Assembly: GCA_030428745.1 (NCBI GenBank) | Contig: JAUIEG010000214.1 | Span: forward strand, 1 to 5,479 | Reading direction: 5' to 3' | DNA length: 5,479 bases | DNA from: Alphaproteobacteria bacterium | GTDB taxonomy: Bacteria; Pseudomonadota; Alphaproteobacteria; Caulobacterales; Parvularculaceae | Shown here: piece by piece, positions 1 through 5,479 of the stretch | Numbering within the stretch: the stretch's first letter is position 1 | Layout: each line of letters opens with the position of its first letter | Program-made: the position numbers and the translations under genes | Notes under the pieces: generated by a model | Told to the model about the DNA's origin: nothing | Database searches by the model: none | The model's input: the letters and a program-made list of their open reading frames with translations, nothing else

Positions 1-11
1 CAGGCTTTGCG

Positions 12-662
12 ATGAGCGCCGCTGCCGCGGGCGTCCAGCAACCGATCATAGAACTCACGCCTGACTGCGAGCGCGCGCTCGCCCTATCTGCGGGGCCGGC
101 CTATATGCGCGCTGAGGCGGGAGTGTATATCCTCGGCGAAAATGGGTTTGAAAAAGACCGGGCCGCTGGCAATGGCTATTACTGCATGGTCGTGCGGGAA
201 AAACGGGGCGGGCTTGTGCCGCAATGTTTCGACAGAGCCAGCGAGCACGCCCACATCAAAGTTCATCTTGATGAAGCAGCGAAAATGCGCGCTGGAATTT
301 CACTCGATCGCATTGCCGCGGAACGCGCGGCCGGTTTCGAAAGCGGGCGCTATCGCCCGGTGGATGGGCACGGCGTCGTTTACATGGCGTCAGACTATAA
401 TTTTATTATGACGTCAGCCGGGGAAAAGCTCCTGGTCGCCCCCCATGTGATGTATCACGCACCGAATATGACAAATGACGATATTGGCGCCGTGTTGCCT
501 GACGCGCTCGCAAATGGCGGCATGCCCTTCTTGAACAGCGAAGGGCCGCTGAACTTTATGATCGGTTTTGTGGAAAAGGCGACGGATGCGGCCGATGTTA
601 AGGCGAGTTGCGCCGGCCAACTCCCGGACCGCGCCGAATGGGCCGCCTTTCCCGTGCGCTAG
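12..662 (+). CDS. Uncharacterised protein, probably exported (5' end uncertain)
   Basis: From the ATG at 12 this frame encodes 216 residues ending in TAG at 660-662. I recognise no named domain. The reading frame stays open to the left edge, where it reads Gly-Phe-Ala before the Met, so Gly-Phe-Ala-Met-Ser-Ala-Ala-Ala-Ala-Gly could be the tail of a signal peptide that begins outside the window. A weak AGG at 2-4, seven bases before the ATG, would instead support starting here. The body is soluble-looking with no membrane segment. Visible landmarks are a Gly-rich GNGYYC (53-58), PQCFD (70-74), a charged helical stretch (about 85-112), and a dense block PHVMYHAPNMTNDDIG (144-159) followed by EGPLNFMIG (177-185). 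Cys58 and Cys72 could form a disulfide if the protein is periplasmic. From memory, similar motif spacing occurs in uncharacterised bacterial exported proteins, but I cannot name a family. A terminator-like hairpin follows, so it is probably not co-transcribed with the downstream operon. Confidence 0.8.
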   Translation: MSAAAAGVQQPIIELTPDCERALALSAGPAYMRAEAGVYILGENGFEKDRAAGNGYYCMVVREKRGGLVPQCFDRASEHAHIKVHLDEAAKMRAGISLDRIAAERAAGFESGRYRPVDGHGVVYMASDYNFIMTSAGEKLLVAPHVMYHAPNMTNDDIGAVLPDALANGGMPFLNSEGPLNFMIGFVEKATDAADVKASCAGQLPDRAEWAAFPVR

Positions 663-697
663 GCGGGGATTCAGCCATTTTTTCAGAGAATCCGTGC

Positions 698-727
698 AAC
701 GCCGCCGCATTTAAAACCGGCGGCGTT
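698..727 (+). terminator. Probable intrinsic terminator after the first gene
   Basis: A perfect 10-bp inverted repeat (698-707 with 718-727, arms AACGCCGCCG and CGGCGGCGTT) encloses a 10-nt AT-rich loop, 36 nt past the stop of the upstream gene. With one bulged T (728), two further G-C pairs can form. The right arm ends in TTT (726-728), followed by a mixed sequence, so the T-tract is weak. On the opposite strand no T-run follows, so the + direction is favoured. It could also be a 3' stabilising hairpin. Confidence 0.7.
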
Positions 728-740
728 TGCCTTATATAAG
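711..740 (+). promoter_or_regulatory. Possible promoter of the degQ-rarA operon
   Basis: TATAAG at 735-740 matches five of six bases of a sigma-70 -10 element. TTAAAA at 711-716, 18 bp upstream, matches four of six bases of a -35 element. The -10 candidate lies inside a perfect palindrome, CTTATATAAG (731-740). A start near 747 would leave a leader of about 58 nt before degQ. The -35 candidate would fall in the terminator loop, which is unusual, and alphaproteobacterial promoters are hard to call by eye. I saw no clear heat-shock or extracytoplasmic-stress sigma motif. This is the only sizeable gap upstream of five packed genes, so a promoter in this gap is likely even if these exact boxes are wrong. 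Confidence 0.35.
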
Positions 741-790
741 CATCATAAATGTCCGAGGGTCGTGTATGCGATCTGTCGTCTAATTGACCC

Positions 791-794
791 GGAG
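791..794 (+). promoter_or_regulatory. Ribosome binding site deciding the degQ start
   Basis: GGAG lies 10 nt before the ATG at 805. A longer frame could start at the TTG at 784, but this Shine-Dalgarno sequence would then fall inside the coding region, and the Lys-rich signal-peptide start would be pushed inward by seven residues. Confidence 0.6.
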
Positions 795-804
795 TTCTGT
801 TGTC

Positions 805-2259
805 ATGAAGAAAAAGACGTTGCTGGCGATGTTTGCTATCGCCGGGGCTTTCGCCAACGCCGCCTGCGCCCAGCCGGCGCCCGAGGCCGCCAGCCCGCCA
901 GAGCAAAAAGAAGGCGAAATGGCGGGGGACGCCATCGCCCAGGCGCCGCGCGTTGTGCCGAACTCCATGGAAGACGTGAAAATGTCTTTCGCGCCCGTGG
1001 TGGAGCGCGCTGCGCCCGCCGTCGTCAACGTCTACACCAAGCGCGTCGTGCAGCAGCGCAGTCCGTTTGCGGGCGACCCCTTCTTTGAACGTTTCTTCGG
1101 CAATGTGGGGCCGAGGGAGCAGAACTCCCTTGGCTCCGGCGTCATTGTCAGCCCGGACGGCGTGGTCATCACCAACAACCATGTCATCGACGGCATGACG
1201 GAGATCAAGGTCGTGCTTCACGATCGCCGTGAATATGAAGCAGAACTTGTTATGGCGGATCCGCAGACGGACCTGGCGGTTCTGCGTATCAACTCTGAAG
1301 AGCCCTTGCCTTATCTCACCTTCGCCAATTCAGACTCCATTCATGTTGGCGATGTTGTGCTCGCCATCGGCAATCCGTTCGGCGTCGGCCAGACCGTGAC
1401 CAGCGGTATTATCTCCGCGCTGGCGCGCACCGCCGTCTCCATTTCAGATTATCAGTTCTTTATTCAGACGGACGCCGCCATCAATCCGGGCAATTCCGGA
1501 GGAGCGCTGATCGACATCGACGGGCGTGTCGTCGGCATCAACTCGGCGATTTATTCGCGCTCGGGCGGCTCCAACGGCATCGGCTTTGCGATCCCGTCGC
1601 GCCTCGTACAGCAGGTGATCAAATCGGCGATCTCCGGCACGGCGCTGGTGCGCCCCTGGCTTGGCGCCTCATCAAGCACGGTGACGGCTGATATGGCGAA
1701 GGCTTTAAAGCTCGATCGTCCCGCGGGCGCCATTGTCGACGACACATGGGAGAAAGGGCCGGCGGAAATAGCGGGAATTAGAGCTGGCGACGTCATCATC
1801 GAAGTCGACGGCCAGCCGGTCTACGACGCGCAGACGCTGCAATACCGCATTGGGGTCAATAATGACGGCGACAGTGCAGAGGTGGTCTATGTGCGCGGCG
1901 GCAAGGCCCGCAATGCGACAGTAAAGCTCACTCTGCCGCCGGAAACGCCAGCGCGCGACACCCGTGAGCTTGAAGGCAACCACCCCCTGAATGGCGTTAC
2001 AGTCGACAATCTTTCGCCGCGCTTCGCCGAAGAGCTCGGTCTCGATCCCTTGTCCAAAGGCGTTGTCGTTTCCGATGTGGCGCCGCGTTCTTTCGCGGCG
2101 CGCCGGGGGCTTCGTCCCGGCCACAAGATTGTCTCTGTCAATGGAAACCATGTGACAACAGCGGCGGAGCTGGCGCGTGAAATTGCAAAACCAGTCGCGC
2201 GTTGGGAGCTGGAAGTCGACACCGGTGGGCGTATCGTTCCCTGGCGGGTGGGCAGGTAG
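805..2259 (+). CDS. degQ: Periplasmic Do-family serine endoprotease, DegQ-like
   Basis: This 484-residue protein is an HtrA/Do-family trypsin-like protease that degrades, and in some members also chaperones, misfolded envelope proteins. A signal peptide (MKKK then a hydrophobic run to about residue 20) probably ends at Ala-Cys-Ala/Gln (22/23). Cys21 lacks a proper lipobox (Asn at -3), so a lipoprotein is unlikely. A Pro/Ala/Glu-rich linker follows to about residue 50. The protease domain (about 58-280) has the full triad: His126 in TNNHVID, Asp156 in DPQTDLAVL and Ser231 in NPGNSGG. The loop ahead of the GSGVIV strand is short, as in DegQ rather than DegP. The first PDZ domain starts at RPWLGA (283-288) and runs to about 378; a second, less typical PDZ covers about 395-475. 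Length is normal for the family. It is the first gene of the operon, with rarA starting 8 nt after its stop. DegP and MucD are possible alternative names. The symbol is by resemblance, while the family assignment is firm. Confidence 0.95.
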   Translation: MKKKTLLAMFAIAGAFANAACAQPAPEAASPPEQKEGEMAGDAIAQAPRVVPNSMEDVKMSFAPVVERAAPAVVNVYTKRVVQQRSPFAGDPFFERFFGNVGPREQNSLGSGVIVSPDGVVITNNHVIDGMTEIKVVLHDRREYEAELVMADPQTDLAVLRINSEEPLPYLTFANSDSIHVGDVVLAIGNPFGVGQTVTSGIISALARTAVSISDYQFFIQTDAAINPGNSGGALIDIDGRVVGINSAIYSRSGGSNGIGFAIPSRLVQQVIKSAISGTALVRPWLGASSSTVTADMAKALKLDRPAGAIVDDTWEKGPAEIAGIRAGDVIIEVDGQPVYDAQTLQYRIGVNNDGDSAEVVYVRGGKARNATVKLTLPPETPARDTRELEGNHPLNGVTVDNLSPRFAEELGLDPLSKGVVVSDVAPRSFAARRGLRPGHKIVSVNGNHVTTAAELAREIAKPVARWELEVDTGGRIVPWRVGR

Positions 2260-2261
2260 GA
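2254..2261 (+). promoter_or_regulatory. Ribosome binding site deciding the rarA start
   Basis: AGGTAGGA overlaps the TAG stop of the protease gene and ends 6 nt before the ATG at 2268. The frame is open upstream to an alternative start at 2202, but that extension reads out of frame through the end of the protease gene. The family-typical N-terminus (Asp-Leu-Phe-Gly) begins right after the ATG at 2268. Confidence 0.7.
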
Positions 2262-2267
2262 ACGCGC

Positions 2268-3578
2268 ATGAGCGATCTCTTTGGCGCGGCGGGACTTGAG
2301 AACGACGCGCCGCGTCCGCTCGCCGACCGGCTGCGCCCAACGACGCTTGCAGAGGTTGTGGGACAGGATCATTTGCTGGCGAAGGGCGCGCCCTTGCGCC
2401 GGATGCTCGATGCGGGGCGTCTTTCCTCACTTGTGCTCTGGGGCCCGCCCGGCGTTGGCAAAACAACCATTGCGCGTCTTCTCGCTGAGGACGCCAATCT
2501 CGAATTCGAGCAGATTTCCGCGATCTTTTCCGGCGTCGCCGATCTGCGCAAAGTTTTTGAGCGCGCCAAAGCGCGGCGCGCGGCGGGGAAGGGAACGCTT
2601 CTCTTCGTTGACGAGATACATCGCTTCAACAAGGCGCAGCAGGACAGTTTCCTGCCTCATGTTGAATCCGGCGTCATCACGCTTGTCGGCGCCACTACAG
2701 AAAATCCATCCTTCGAACTGAACGCGGCGCTTCTGTCGCGTGCGCAGGTCTTTACGCTGAACCGTCTCGATGATGCAGCGCTTGAACTGCTTTTGAAGCG
2801 TGCGGAAAAAGAGGAAGGATGCGACCTTCCGCTGACGGAGAATGCGCGCGAGCTGATGCGCAATATGGCCGACGGCGACGGCCGTTTCATGCTCAATCTC
2901 GCCGAGGAAGTATTCGCCGAACCAGAAGGGCGTAAACCGATTGAGCCGAAAGAACTTGGCGAGATCGTCCAGCGCCGGGCGCCGGTGTACGACAAGAGCG
3001 ATGAGTCCCATTACAATCTCGCCAGTGCGCTCCAGAAATCCATTCGCGGGTCGGATGTCGACGCCGCCCTTTACTGGGCGGCGCGCATGGTCGTTGGCGG
3101 AGAAGATCCGAAATTCATCTTCCGCCGTCTTATTGTCGTGGCGTCGGAGGATGTGGGAAACGCCGATCCGCAGGCGCTGCCGCTGGCTATCGCTGCAAAG
3201 AACGCTTACGAGTTTCTTGGCCAGCCGGAAGGCGAGATTGCGCTGGGCCAGCTTGTGACCTATCTCGCCACCGCGCCCAAGTCGAACCGCGCCTATGTCG
3301 CTTTTCACAACGCAAAAGCTGCGGCCAAGGAAACCGGTTCGCTGATGCCGCCCATGCACGCCGTCAATGCGCCCACGAAACTCATGAAAGAGCTCGGCTA
3401 TCACAAGGGCTATGAATATGACCACGATGCAGATGGCGGCTTTGCGGGGCTCAGTTATTTTCCCGATGCCATGCCGCGTCAGAAATTCTATGAACCCACG
3501 CAATATGGGTTCGACAAGGAAATCGCCAAACGCGTTGAGTATTGGGACCGCAAGCGGCGGGAGAAATCCGGGTCCTGA
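2268..3578 (+). CDS. rarA: Replication-associated recombination protein A (AAA+ ATPase, RarA/MgsA)
   Basis: This 436-residue cytoplasmic AAA+ ATPase belongs to the RarA/MgsA/Mgs1/WRNIP1 family, which acts at stalled or damaged replication forks and is related to clamp-loader subunits. It begins with the usual MSDLFG and PLADRLRPTTLAEVVGQDHL (17-36). Walker A is GPPGVGKT (59-66). Walker B is LLFVDEIHRFNKAQQD (111-126), with Asp115 and Glu116. Sensor 1 lies in GATTENPSFELN (141-152), and Arg158 in LLSR is the likely arginine finger. The C-terminal half carries the family's collar and tetramerisation region, including the conserved RGSDVDAALYW (around 260-270) and the glycine- and tyrosine-rich HKGYEYDHD stretch. 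Length matches the family, E. coli RarA being 447 residues. No domain is missing. Its stop overlaps the ATG of the next gene (TGATG). Confidence is very high. Confidence 0.97.
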   Translation: MSDLFGAAGLENDAPRPLADRLRPTTLAEVVGQDHLLAKGAPLRRMLDAGRLSSLVLWGPPGVGKTTIARLLAEDANLEFEQISAIFSGVADLRKVFERAKARRAAGKGTLLFVDEIHRFNKAQQDSFLPHVESGVITLVGATTENPSFELNAALLSRAQVFTLNRLDDAALELLLKRAEKEEGCDLPLTENARELMRNMADGDGRFMLNLAEEVFAEPEGRKPIEPKELGEIVQRRAPVYDKSDESHYNLASALQKSIRGSDVDAALYWAARMVVGGEDPKFIFRRLIVVASEDVGNADPQALPLAIAAKNAYEFLGQPEGEIALGQLVTYLATAPKSNRAYVAFHNAKAAAKETGSLMPPMHAVNAPTKLMKELGYHKGYEYDHDADGGFAGLSYFPDAMPRQKFYEPTQYGFDKEIAKRVEYWDRKRREKSGS

Positions 3579-4360
3579 TGCAGGCGATTGAGTCCCTTGT
3601 GACGGCCGCCGGCGGCGCCAAGCCGCTGATTGGCGGGGTGGTGTTCTTGCTGCTTTTTATCGGTGAACGAATCGCCGCGGCTGCGCCGCGCCCGGAAATC
3701 AAGCATCGATTGATTCATAATTTCGGCCTTTGGGCGATTGTTCTTGTCATGTCGCCGCTCATTATCGCGCCGCTGACGGCTTTCGGCGCCAATCATCTTT
3801 TATGGGAGCGGCCGGAGGCGCTGCGCGCGGGCCTGCTGTTTCTCATCGCGGACATTATTCTTCTCGATCTGTGGACCTATTGGGCGCACCGCGCCTGGCA
3901 CCGCGTGCCGGTCATGTGGCGCTTTCACAAAGTTCACCACTTCGACGAGTTTCTCGACACGACCAGCGCCTTCCGCTTCCATATTCTGGAGGTGATGTTT
4001 TCGGCGCTGTTGCGTCTGATCCCGATCGCGCTCCTCGCTATTCCTTTTACCCATGTCATCGTCTTCGAGACGGTGTTCATCTGCGCCGTGATGTTTCACC
4101 ATTCCAATCTGCGCCTGTCAGCCGGTTTTGAGCGGGCGCTGTCACGGGTCATGGTGACGCCGTCGATCCACTGGGTGCATCATCATGCGGTCATGAAAGA
4201 CACTCATTCCAATTACGCATCGATTTTGAGCCTCTGGGACCCGCTATTTGCCTCACGCAGCGCGACGCGGCGCACCCCGGAGATGAAAATCGGTCTCGAA
4301 TCCGTTGAAGACAAACCACTTTTACGGCTAATCCTGACGCCGTTTATGAGGAGAGGCTGA
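3578..4360 (+). CDS. Sterol desaturase / fatty acid hydroxylase family membrane protein
   Basis: This 260-residue integral membrane protein has the histidine clusters of the fatty acid hydroxylase superfamily (Pfam PF04116), whose members use a di-iron centre to oxidise lipids with oxygen. Visible ligands are HRAWH (104-108, HxxxH), HKVHH (117-121, HxxHH) and HWVHH (198-202, HxxHH), with extra conserved positions at His135 in RFH and at FHHSN (173-177). Hydrophobic segments lie at about 17-36, 48-70, 84-101 and 137-172, placing the histidines on the cytoplasmic face by family analogy. The set is complete, so it should be active. The substrate cannot be read from the sequence: hopanoid, carotenoid, fatty acyl or ether lipid are all possible. 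The start at 3578 overlaps the rarA stop (TGATG). The nearest GGAG is 14 nt upstream and poorly spaced, so translation is probably coupled to rarA. An earlier TTG at 3542 would need a 37-nt overlap and is less likely. Confidence 0.92.
   Translation: MQAIESLVTAAGGAKPLIGGVVFLLLFIGERIAAAAPRPEIKHRLIHNFGLWAIVLVMSPLIIAPLTAFGANHLLWERPEALRAGLLFLIADIILLDLWTYWAHRAWHRVPVMWRFHKVHHFDEFLDTTSAFRFHILEVMFSALLRLIPIALLAIPFTHVIVFETVFICAVMFHHSNLRLSAGFERALSRVMVTPSIHWVHHHAVMKDTHSNYASILSLWDPLFASRSATRRTPEMKIGLESVEDKPLLRLILTPFMRRG
4349..4353 (+). promoter_or_regulatory. Ribosome binding site of crcB
   Basis: AGGAG, within a longer purine run, ends 6 nt before the ATG at 4360 and lies inside the last codons of the hydroxylase gene. 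It is the best-spaced Shine-Dalgarno in the window, so crcB can be initiated on its own as well as by coupling through TGATG. Confidence 0.7.
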
Positions 4361-4743
4361 TGGGCCCACATATCTGGCTGGCGGTTGGCGCAGGCGGCGC
4401 AATTGGCGCCATGGCGCGCCATGGGGTGTCGCGCACCGCAATGCACCTTCTGGGGCCGAATTTCCCCTGGGGGACGCTGGCGGCGAACATAATGGGCTCC
4501 TTCGCCATGGGGCTGTTTATCGTCTGGCTCGCGCACCGTGAACCGGCGACGCCGGCCTTACGCGCATTTTTGACGGTCGGGATGCTTGGCGCCTTCACCA
4601 CCTTCTCGACTTTCTCCCTCGATGTGGTGACGCTTTATCGGGACCGTACGCTGATGATCGCCGGCGCCTATCTTCTTGCTTCCGTCATTTTATCTGTCGG
4701 CGCGCTTTTGGGCGGGCTCGCTTTAGGAAGGCAATTCACATGA
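4360..4743 (+). CDS. crcB: Fluoride ion channel CrcB (Fluc family)
   Basis: This 127-residue four-helix inner-membrane protein lets fluoride leave the cell down its gradient. Family members assemble as antiparallel dual-topology homodimers. The hallmarks are all present: GAGGAIGAMARH (10-21), PWGTLAANIMGSFAMG (36-51) with the pore Asn43, and GMLGAFTTFSTFSLD (74-88), which holds the pore phenylalanines (Phe79 and Phe82) and the Gly77/Thr80 positions that in solved Fluc structures hold the central sodium ion. Membrane segments are about 4-22, 38-58, 66-88 and 98-122. Length is normal for a single-copy homodimeric Fluc rather than one of a paired heterodimer set. I looked for a fluoride riboswitch directly upstream and saw none; the start overlaps the preceding gene by one base. 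Constitutive expression with the operon is therefore the simplest view. Confidence 0.96.
   Translation: MGPHIWLAVGAGGAIGAMARHGVSRTAMHLLGPNFPWGTLAANIMGSFAMGLFIVWLAHREPATPALRAFLTVGMLGAFTTFSTFSLDVVTLYRDRTLMIAGAYLLASVILSVGALLGGLALGRQFT
4725..4730 (+). promoter_or_regulatory. Ribosome binding site of rluC
   Basis: AGGAAG lies 9 nt before the ATG at 4740, inside the crcB 3' end. It supports the start that overlaps the crcB stop by four bases (ATGA) over the in-frame ATG 45 nt further on (residue 16). Confidence 0.6.
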
Positions 4744-5479
4744 GCGGCGTTCAGACGCGTAAAGTCAAAACCGATGAAGAAGGCATGCGCCTCGACCGCT
4801 GGTTCAAGGCGCATTTCCCGCAAGTGCGTCACGGCGAGCTCGAAAAGTTTCTGCGTAAAGGTCAGGTGCGTGTCGCCGGCGGGCGCGTAAAAGCCAATCG
4901 CCGTCTCGAAGCGGGTGAGGATATCCGCATTCCGCCGCTCTCCGATGCGCCTACGGAAAGAAAACAGCAACCTCCGAACAAAGCCGATGCGGAAGCTGTG
5001 CGCAGGCTTATCGTTTTCGAAGACGATGAACTCATGGCGATCAACAAGCCATTCGGTCTTGCCGTGCAAGGCGGCACCAACACCAAACAGCATCTGGACG
5101 GCATGCTGGCCGCGCTTGAAAAAAATGGTGAGCGTCCGCGTCTCGTTCACCGTCTCGACAAGGATACGGGTGGATTGATGATCGTCGCGAAGACGCGGCA
5201 GGCGGCGCAACGCCTCGGCGACGCTTTCAAAGGCCATGACGTTGAAAAAATATACTGGGCGTTGGTCGCGGGTGTTCCGCGCCCCCATGAAGGGACTATC
5301 AATCTCGCCATCGCGAAAAGAATGACCCGGGTGATGGACGGCGAAGAAGAACGCGTCGTTCCGGCGGAAGGCGAGGACGCGAAAAAAGCGCTCACCGATT
5401 ATCAGCTCATAGAAGAAGCCGGCACCGTCTCGTTCCTGGCCATGCGTCCTGTCACGGGCCGCACGCACCAGCTTCGTGT
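4740..5479 (+). CDS. rluC: RluC-type 23S rRNA pseudouridine synthase, 3'-truncated by the window
   Basis: The frame runs open from the ATG at 4740 to the right edge, giving 246 complete codons. It belongs to the RluA/RluC family, which isomerises uridines in 23S rRNA; E. coli RluC modifies positions 955, 2504 and 2580. An S4 RNA-binding domain covers about residues 15-64 (MRLDRWF, then FLRKGQVRV). A charged linker (65-88) leads to the synthase domain with INKPFGLAVQGG (101-112). The catalytic motif RLVHRLDKDTGG (134-145) has Asp140 as the nucleophile. RPVTGRTHQLR (236-246) is the downstream conserved motif, which the window cuts. Family members are usually a little over 300 residues, so roughly the last quarter is missing. 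The motif reads DTGG where many members have DTSG, a mild change outside the catalytic Asp. It overlaps crcB by 4 nt. RluD is less likely given the alphaproteobacterial context, but specificity cannot be proven from this fragment. Confidence 0.93.
   Translation, partial: MSGVQTRKVKTDEEGMRLDRWFKAHFPQVRHGELEKFLRKGQVRVAGGRVKANRRLEAGEDIRIPPLSDAPTERKQQPPNKADAEAVRRLIVFEDDELMAINKPFGLAVQGGTNTKQHLDGMLAALEKNGERPRLVHRLDKDTGGLMIVAKTRQAAQRLGDAFKGHDVEKIYWALVAGVPRPHEGTINLAIAKRMTRVMDGEEERVVPAEGEDAKKALTDYQLIEEAGTVSFLAMRPVTGRTHQLR

Noticed and set aside
667..693. Second hairpin with a T-run (GGATTC paired with GAATCC, T-run 678-683 in the loop)
   Set aside because: The stem is only 6 bp with a 15-nt loop, and the T-run lies inside the loop rather than after the stem. 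The hairpin at 698-727 is a much better terminator.
749..787. 12-codon open frame with ATG in the leader of the protease gene
   Set aside because: No Shine-Dalgarno precedes it, and the composition does not suggest a leader peptide with regulatory codons.
864..870. Lipoprotein attachment at Cys21 of the protease
   Set aside because: The residues before Cys21 (Asn-Ala-Ala) do not form a lipobox, while Ala-Cys-Ala followed by Gln is a good signal peptidase I site.
598..1221. Open frame of 207 codons on the - strand, crossing the 663-804 gap
   Set aside because: It runs through the terminator hairpin and the start of the protease gene. Its sequence is His/Arg/Asp-rich in a way typical of an antisense shadow, with no domain.
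1705..2466. Open frame of 253 codons on the - strand
   Set aside because: It spans the 3' end of the protease gene and the start of rarA in antisense. There is no plausible domain and both sense genes are certain.
2427..3503. Long open frame of 358 codons on the - strand
   Set aside because: It lies wholly antisense to rarA, which has every family motif. Long antisense frames are expected in GC-rich genes, and its translation shows no recognisable domain.
4300..4360. Fluoride riboswitch ahead of crcB
   Set aside because: The region is coding for the hydroxylase C-terminus and I saw no recognisable fluoride-aptamer arrangement; crcB starts one base inside the preceding gene.
4668..5468. Open frame of 266 codons on the - strand
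   Set aside because: It is antisense to rluC, whose S4 and catalytic motifs are unmistakable in the + frame. The antisense product has no recognisable features.

Overview
This window reads as chromosomal, GC-rich alphaproteobacterial DNA. The reason is gene order: a periplasmic Do-family protease (degQ-like), the AAA+ ATPase rarA/mgsA, the fluoride channel crcB and a RluC-type 23S rRNA pseudouridine synthase, all on the + strand, form a run that I know from many alphaproteobacteria. The placement rests on remembered synteny and general protein character, not on a marker gene. I would not go below class level. I see no mobile element, tRNA, rRNA, CRISPR array or gene on the - strand.

Layout. 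Positions 12-662 (frame open to the left edge) encode an uncharacterised protein, probably exported. An intergenic gap of about 140 bp follows. It carries a strong hairpin (698-727) that probably ends the first transcript, and just after it an AT-rich palindrome and -10-like sequence (731-740) that may start the next. From 805 to the right edge there are five tightly packed genes: degQ-like protease (805-2259), rarA (2268-3578), a sterol desaturase/fatty acid hydroxylase family membrane protein (3578-4360), crcB (4360-4743) and a 3'-truncated rluC (4740 to the end). Junctions are 8 nt apart, then a 1-nt overlap (TGATG), another 1-nt overlap (TGATG) and a 4-nt overlap (ATGA). This is the layout of one operon with translational coupling.

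How the genes fit together. The protease handles envelope protein quality control, RarA handles stalled replication forks, CrcB exports fluoride and RluC modifies 23S rRNA. They share no pathway; the cluster looks like a conserved housekeeping operon. The di-iron membrane hydroxylase/desaturase is the member that does not belong to the core order I remember. It sits between rarA and crcB and is coupled at both ends.

I found no convincing new defence, mobile or regulatory system. The two best leads are the uncharacterised protein at the left edge and the embedded hydroxylase. The rest of the window is ordinary and well explained.
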